64,000 bases of DNA from Chrysoporthe austroafricana (taxonomy: Eukaryota; Ascomycota; Sordariomycetes; Diaporthales; Cryphonectriaceae): NCBI GenBank assembly GCA_001051155.2, contig JYIP02000003.1:2480001-2544000 (forward strand). Reading direction: 5' to 3'. This document shows positions 57,101 through 64,000 of this stretch, piece by piece. A model generated the notes under the pieces. That model saw only the letters and a program-made list of their open reading frames with translations, was not told where the DNA came from and did no database searches. A program made the translations under genes and the position numbers. How positions within the stretch are numbered: position 1 is the first letter of the stretch; the number at the start of each line of letters is the position of its first letter.

Positions 57101-60100
57101 ATTCTTTAAAGCAAAAATAGATTAAAACGTAAAAGCTAAACTCAGAAGTATAAGCTAATTACTAGCAAAAAGCTAAGCTAAATTCGATTTATATTTCCAA
57201 AATAATAAGTACGGCTACCCAATTATATTTCGTATTCGAATAAAAGCTTAAGTATTGGATCGATTAAAAGCAAGTATTCTATTAAGATAGGAATATAATA
57301 TTCCTTACGAATTGAATATTCTGAATTTAAAATTATCCATACGATTTGGTTATTTTAATAATGTTATAACGAAAATAAAAGTATTTGCCCGAATATTAAT
57401 ACGATCCTGGCAAGCAAAAGCTGCAATTATTATAATAATGCTGCTCAGATCTTATAAGCTAGTTCTTATTAATATTAAGCGAATTTTAAAAATATAATTT
57501 TTCTATTTAAGCCGAAATAGAAAGAGTAAATAAATTGCTTAATAGGCTATTAGATTAAGGAAGTTTTAGTAATAAATTAAGTAATAATCCTTTTAAGAAT
57601 CTAGAAAAACTAATTTTTAAAGATAATCGAACTATTCCAGACAAATTATATAACCCTATTAGCAAATTATAATAATTATTATTATATCGCGCAATAATAC
57701 TTCTTTTAACGAATTAAAGATAAATTATAGCTTTCAAGAAAGCTAAATTTAGATTAACTATTATTTATTGAATATATTTTCTAACAAATTGCGGAAATTA
57801 CTGGAAAATAGCTAGAAGAATACCGATTTTCGGATATAAAAACTCCCGAAATAAGAGATTATTTCGAAAATAATAATAAACTAGAAATTCGAAAAGATAA
57901 AGCTATTAAAGAATCGGAAATTAATTTCGGTATATATATTTGCAAGCGTTTACCGGAATTTCTTTATAAAATTATAGAATTAATATAGGCATACGCTAGA
58001 ATTTTTAAAAATATAAATCTTATTAATATATTAATCGATTAATAAATAAAAGTCGATTTGGTCGAAAAATAGCAGAATTAGAAAGTAGGATAAAAGTTAT
58101 ACTATTCAAGTAAGGAAAACTAAAAAATAATTAACGAAATTTTAGATAAATTATACGAATAAAATCGAGCTGAATAAGTTATAAATGCAATGCTATTCGG
58201 TTTATTAATTTTTGTAATTTAAAAGAATATAAATAGCTAGAAAAAAAGATATATAGTAATTAATTTATATATTTTAAATAAAAATTTAATCTTTAATATT
58301 TACCCCTTATTATTATAGCAAGAAATTATTAAATAGCTAAAAAGAAAAATATATATTATAATAATAAATATATAGCAGTTTTTCTATTAATTCCTAATAT
58401 ATCCAAATTATAAAAACCGATTTATTATTATTAATTATTATAATTAAAAAAGGATAAAAGTTCTATTTATAGAATTTCGAAATTTATTATTTTATATTTA
58501 GCATTTTATAAATTAATTCTTACGATTATATTATAAATTTGCTTTTGCTTTTATAAACGATATTGTTATTTATTCAATTATAAAATAAAATTACTTGCGA
58601 TATTTATAAACTATTTTCTTATTATTTTTATACAAAAATATTTTATTAACTGGACCCAAATCGTTTCTTGGATATCTTTCAGTCCAGATTTTAGAATTCA
58701 AAATAAACGGATTCGGAATTTCCAATACGGAATACCGGATACAGGCCATTCGCAATCTGGAATTCCCCAAAATATTCCAGTAACTGGAAAGGTTTATTGG
58801 ATTTACAGAATACTTATGCTACTTAATTCCTAAATACAATTATAGAATTAATTCATTTTAGAAAAGGAAAACTAGAATGCTAAGCAAGGCTTGCTAATCA
58901 AACCGTTTATTTTTAAGTATAAAATAGCGAAATTATATTATATAAGCTATTTTCGATTTAATACTAAACGAAATTAATAGTTTTTACGATTTCAAAATAG
59001 TTTTGGAAGCTAAGAATGCTTTATTTTATTATATCTCAAATAAACCTCTCTTTATCTAGCTAGATATATTTAAAAAAATAGAATTTTCAAATATTATTTT
59101 TCAATTAGCAAATAATTATATATAAAACGGAATATTGCTAATAGCAAATATAGCTATATAACCAATTCTTTATTTAAATAAAACGATTAATAAAGCAAAA
59201 TAAAAATACTAGCTTATAAAGCTAGAAATAGCCTATTTAATATAGCTAATACGAAAATTGCGGATAATAATAAGATCGAACCGAATTAAATTAATTTATA
59301 TCTTTACCGATTATATAATAATAATTAGCATTATCCATTCGTTATCTATAAATATAATAAATAAAACTAAAGCAAATATACAATTAATTCTTATTTCGGA
59401 ATATTTAAGCCAATTCGATTTGAAAGCATATTATATACCGGGAAAATCGAATATTCTTGCAAATGCTATATCAAAATTACTATTTACTTAAAAACTTATT
59501 AATAATAAAGGCATTTTAGATAAAATATAGAAAACCGAATTCATTTAAGTTCTTAATAAAATATTTATAAATAGCGAAATGAAAAGGCGTATTAAGAAAG
59601 AATACGAAAAATACTCTTTATAGTCCAAAATAATCGAATAATTAAAAAACCCAAATAAAATTGCCCGATTACTTTTCATATTAAATTATAATAGCTTACT
59701 ATTTCTTAAGGATTATTATAGGAAATAACGATTATATATTCCGAATGAAATAATATTGGATTTTATTAAAGAAGCTTACGATAGAAAATATTATTTCGGT
59801 ATAAACTGCATATAGCATAATTTGACAAATCGATTCGTTATTAAATATTGCTATGCCAAAATATGCAATTATATATCGATATATCGAGCTTGCAATAAGA
59901 ATAAAAATAACTTATAATAACTTTTAAAGGAAATGCAGCTTATATTATTTCTATTAATTCTATTCCATATTATTATTATAGACTTTATTATAGGATTATT
60001 AATAATATTATTTATAAATATTATATAGGTTTTGGCTAAAATGCTATTTTTAAATATATTTCTTATAATTACGGATAAGTATTCCAAAGCTATAATTATT

Positions 60101-61195
60101 ATATTAAGTAATGCAATATATATTATAATAGACTGAGTAATTCTTATTTTACGGATATTTTATATTATTAGCTAGGGAATATTTAAAAGGATTATTTCAG
60201 ATAGAAATTCGAAATTCCTATCGGAATTCTGGAAATATTTGTAAGAAGCTATCGGAATGAAATTTGCTTACTCTATTATTTCGTATTCGCAAACGGATAA
60301 GCAATCTGAAATAAAAAACCGAATAATTGAAATAGCAATTCGGCATTTCATAATTGCTTACCTTAATACAGAATAAACCGAAATAATACTAGCATTATAA
60401 TTCAATTTAAATAATGCGTATAATTAAATTATAAAATATTTAGCTAGCTAAATGCTATTCGGATTTAACTTATTATCGGACTAATGGATAAGGGATATAA
60501 TACTTTTAATAAGAGAAGTTTTTTAGAAAGAAGCTTAATTTTTTATTACCGAAATGTAAATAGCAGCCAAATTGCAATATAATAAGCATTACTGCTAAAT
60601 AATTTTCGAACTAGATAATTGGGTATATATTCGCTTAGGCTATAAATACTTATTGCTAAATAATTTATCTTTAAAGTTTTTATAATAAAAGATAAAACTT
60701 TTCTAAATTATTCGAAAAATAAGGAATTTAGCATATAAATTGAAATTGGTTTCTTATATAAATATCTATTTAATAATTTCGGTAATACAATTAAAGCTTA
60801 CAAACTTTCTTAAAACAAATCTTTATAAATATAACTTTATATACCAGGACTTAATAGATATACTAGAAAATCCGGATATCGAGAAATATTAGAAAGATTA
60901 CCGATATTATAAGCTAGAAAAGATAATTAACTGCTATAAGCGAAAGTATAAATATAATCTATACAGAATTGAATATTTAATAAAATAGATAAATTATTCT
61001 AGCTATTATAATATATAAATATCCCGTAATGTTTTGAATGCAAACGAAATAATATATAATTTCGAACGGAAATGCGAAATTATAACCGAATTATAAGAAG
61101 GAATAAAGCGAAAGCGGCTATTAACGGAAAAAATCCTTAAATCGAGAAATATCGTTATAATTGCCTTATGAAAACGAAATAGGCTAAAGCGCAAC
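54130..61195 (+). pseudogene. Right-hand X element: gag-pol remnant with chromodomain
   Basis: Uninterrupted but badly decayed gag-pol, parallel to 16830-23859. RT box FIND at 58550-58561; RNase H/tether frames near 59258-59491 with FDLKAYYIPGKSNILANAI; integrase about 59850-60480; chromodomain about 60880-61010. Pol runs on to about 61195 (KRKRLLTEKILKS-like end, basic tail), then the gap to the third ORF. Stops are denser than in the nested pair. Confidence 0.7.
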
Positions 61196-61529
61196 TTACA
61201 AATAGAAAGTACATTAAAATAAGCTAGTTTACTTATTCCAAGAAATTAAAAAAATCCGCAATGCAATAAGCGCGCATTAGAATAAAAGCGACCGTTAAAT
61301 AAGGCAAATAAATTTCTAGCAAATTCAAAAACTATTATTTCGTAAATTGCTAATAAATTAATTTTATTTTCTTTTTCTTACTAGCGCGCTTATAATTACT
61401 ATCCCTATTTACTTATTATAGCTAACTGTATTGCCTTATTATTATTACTTTTTATTATACTTTTAAATATTATTTTTGAATATTAAGCTAGTATTATTAT
61501 TAATTTCGCTTTATCTTATTAAGCTTTCG

Positions 61530-63414
61530 TAAATTTGCAAAAATTATATTAATAAAGCTATTAATATTATTAAAACCAAAACGCATTATACGACTATTAA
61601 ATCGTATCTTTTTATAAATACCTTGCTATAAGACTAAAATTAATAAGAAATAGTACGTTTAGCTATGCTTAACTTTTATGCAATACTATACTTTATATTC
61701 CAGGAAGAACTTTCTAAAGTTTGCCGAAAAAGCAAGATTATATAATATGCCAAGTATATCTATAAAGCATTGCTCAAAAACCGCCTTTCTCTAGAAAAAT
61801 ATCGGTAAGCTATATATTTATATAATAATAAAAGCCGTTTCTACCGTAATACTTACGTAACGAAAAACTATTTAAGCGATTTCTTTTGCTATTAAGAAGC
61901 TTATATAATAGCCTTTCGTTAAGCGCTAATTAGTAAAAGTTATACCGATATAATAGACCGAAAGGTCGAATATAATATTTATATCCTTAATACTGAATTA
62001 AGCAGCAGCGATATTAATCGGCTATTAATTATTAAAAAGGCTTAAAAGCTTATTTTATAGTATTTTATGCCATTATAAATTAATTGCTCTAGCCCTATTT
62101 ACGAAAGATAAGAGCTTTATCCAAATACCTTTACTAGTACAAATGTTATTACAAGCAAAGATATAAATAACAAACTAATAGATAACTTTACTAAAAGAGC
62201 ATTACTTAAATTCATTTCGAATTCACTTACCGTTCGTAATTTTATCTCTGCCTTATATATTTTATCAATAGCTTATCGTATCCTATTTCCTATTATAATA
62301 TCGAAAGACGATCGCTTACGAGGTAAGCATAAGCATTATATTAAAAATAAAGCTAAATAGATAATATTAAGCGGTTATAATAACCTTATTAAAAAGGAAA
62401 TAAACGCTATGCGCTATATAGCTAATATAGCTAAAATCGTTATAATTTACGAATATAATCGTAATATAGCCTTCGCTACCTGGAAAAAAATAGCCAAGAA
62501 TATCAAGCCAGTTTTAATTAAGCTTAAAACTCCCGAACTTATTATACTAGTTGCTAATCTAAATTTATTTATTATAATAAAACGAAATTTTATAATATTA
62601 ATTAAGCGCTATCGAATTATAAATAATACTATCGACTTAATTAAGAATAATTTATTAAGCATAGCTAATTTATTAACTATATTAAGCAAGGCTTCCCGAG
62701 CTAGTATTAATAGTACTTTGCCTTTACAAGTTATACTTTATGCTATCCCTGTTTTATTTATCAAATATAACTTTAAATCCAAAATTATTAAAGCCGAAAT
62801 CGCAATATATTATTATACGCTAGCCCTTTATATTTCTAAAGAATATATACGCTATAATTTCATTTAAAGAAATAACTTTAATATTAATTATCTTTACATT
62901 ATTAATAATTTTGCTATTTATAATAATATTAAGTTCGGTATTATCGGAATTTACGATAATTATATCCAGTATTTCTTCTTTTTTATTATAGAAAAATATA
63001 TATACGAGTTCGTTATTTGGTTTTGCGATTTTGATTTTATTATCTTATTTAACCGGTCGGGCTTGCATTTTATTATAAATTAAATTTTCCGTTTCGAATA
63101 CGATTTCAAAGCTATTAAGATTATTTTTATTAAAAATAATATAGATTACGATTTTAATGCTACTTTTCAGAAATAAGCTAACGAAAATAAAGATTACTTT
63201 AGCGCTGCCCGGTTTTTGCAATACTAAAGTCGCATAATAAGCCTTAAATCTTATATTTAAGCATATAAGCTGGTTAAGACTTTGCAGCTTAATATTTATA
63301 ATTATACCGATTTTTGCGATTATATCGGAAAAGAAAAACTATTTGTTATATTCTTTCGCAATTTATTAAACTTTAAAGCTATTGCTAAAGCCCGGAAAAT
63401 TATTTCCAATTAGT
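61530..63414 (+). pseudogene. Right-hand X element: third ORF, decayed
   Basis: Copy of the unknown third ORF, ending KARKIISN and TAG at 63412-63414. The longest open stretch, 62409-62867 (152 codons), holds MRYIANIAKIVIIYEYNRN, AKNIKPVLIKLKTPE, IIIKRNFIILIKRYRIINN and SKASRASINSTLPL, matching 50530-50983 with conservative changes. The end is in a different frame from this stretch, so there is at least one small indel. Otherwise the block order is the same as in the outer copy. Confidence 0.6.
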
Positions 63415-64000
63415 AAATATAGCTATTATTTATCGATATAACTTTATTAGCAATATATAATATTGCTTTCTTCTAATAATTTATAAATTTAGCTATTTAT
63501 ATTAAAAACTAATTACGATATCGCTATATAACGACTATACGCAGCTATTAGCTCTATATACCGATATATCTTATTGTAATTTCATTTTATATTCATTACT
63601 ATTATATTTACTTAATACTCTATTATCTGAAAGCTATACTTTCTATTAATATTTATAAGCAATTTTAATCTTTAATTATATTTATATTAAATATTTCGGC
63701 AGTAAATACAATTAAGCATTACCGAAATATATTTAGATATCGGCTAGTCTTATTATATATAAATATTATATATATTTATCCATTTCAAATATAAATCGAT
63801 TGTAATAGAAAATCAATTTTAAGCTCTTAGCATAAACAGGTTTTCTTTTAATCCTTAATATAAGCATATTTGTTATTTAAGTCCCCGGTATAAGTATATT
63901 TACCTATTAGGATTTTAGTACGAATCGGCTTTATAAAACGATCGTTATTTCCTATATAATCTCTTTTATCTAATAATGCCGTTATGTTTTTCCTTGCCGT

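Larger units (their letters stand above)
53064..64000 (+). mobile_element. X element interrupted 375 bp after its LTR; remainder off-window
   Basis: LTR 53064-53271 (208 bp), then 375 bp of the X leader (tandem ATCGGCTTT/TATAAAAG units as at 16600-16760), stopping at 53646 in the sequence GGATAT, where another X copy begins. In intact copies this point continues as TTAAGATTTTT, early in gag. Its remainder should resume after the embedded copy ends, beyond base 64000. Confidence 0.75.
53647..64000 (+). mobile_element. X-family chromovirus, nearly complete, truncated by the window end
   Basis: 5' LTR 53647-53854 (208 bp), internal gag-pol, third ORF and most of the 3' non-coding block without interruption. 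It is the only X copy not split by another insertion, so it shows directly that pol and the third ORF are contiguous. By alignment with 52125-52418 about 290 bp are missing at the right, so its 3' LTR should end near 64290. It is the most strongly AT-shifted copy. Confidence 0.85.

Noticed and set aside
16352..64000. Many open frames of 60-80 codons in the AT-rich block as small genes
   Set aside because: Most are antisense or shifted shadows of gag-pol or the third ORF in RIP-altered DNA, without motifs of their own.

Overview
The window looks like a chromosome segment of a filamentous ascomycete (Pezizomycotina). Evidence: short introns (56, 99, about 240 nt) with GT..AG ends and CTRAY-type branch sites; single-copy fungal housekeeping genes (calcipressin, RRG9, RGP1, a MABP1/WDR62-type WD40 protein, a DUF2236/MpaB-type oxygenase); and a long AT-rich block whose repeats carry C-to-T / G-to-A decay (Trp and Gln codons turned into stops), the mark of repeat-induced point mutation (RIP). 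I cannot name the species.

Layout. 1-14.5 kb is ordinary gene space of balanced composition: calcipressin (+), DUF2236 oxygenase (-, two exons), RRG9 (+), WD40 protein (+, two exons), RGP1 (-, two exons) and an unrecognised 190-aa protein (+). 13.2-16.3 kb is a transition zone with an LTR scar, a decayed spliced gene, a GC-rich tandem repeat and the C-terminus of a pogo-class transposase. From about 16.35 kb to the end everything is transposon.

The transposon block resolves into nested LTR retrotransposons, each with its own 5-bp target duplication. An X-family element (16352-52418, +, duplication ATAAT) holds a second X element in reverse orientation (23860-49265, -, ATTAT). That one holds a Y-family element (32400-47143, -, ATATG), which holds a second Y element (38197-45529, -, CCGAG). 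With the inserts removed, the two X copies are 10,656 and 10,657 bp and the Y copies about 7.40 and 7.33 kb. To the right lie a broken older X copy, a Y-like LTR piece, and another X-in-X nest that runs off the window.

Both families are Ty3/gypsy chromoviruses (gag, protease, RT, RNase H, integrase, chromodomain). Each has something extra. X carries a long sense-strand third ORF (about 630 codons) between the chromodomain end of pol and the 3' LTR; I do not recognise it. Y carries, antisense to gag-pol and next to the 3' LTR, a small ORF with a Zn2Cys6-like cysteine array followed by a charged coiled coil, present in both copies. These two accessory genes are the most interesting content of the window. 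All copies appear inactive now: RT catalytic motifs, zinc knuckles and reading frames are broken by RIP-type transitions.
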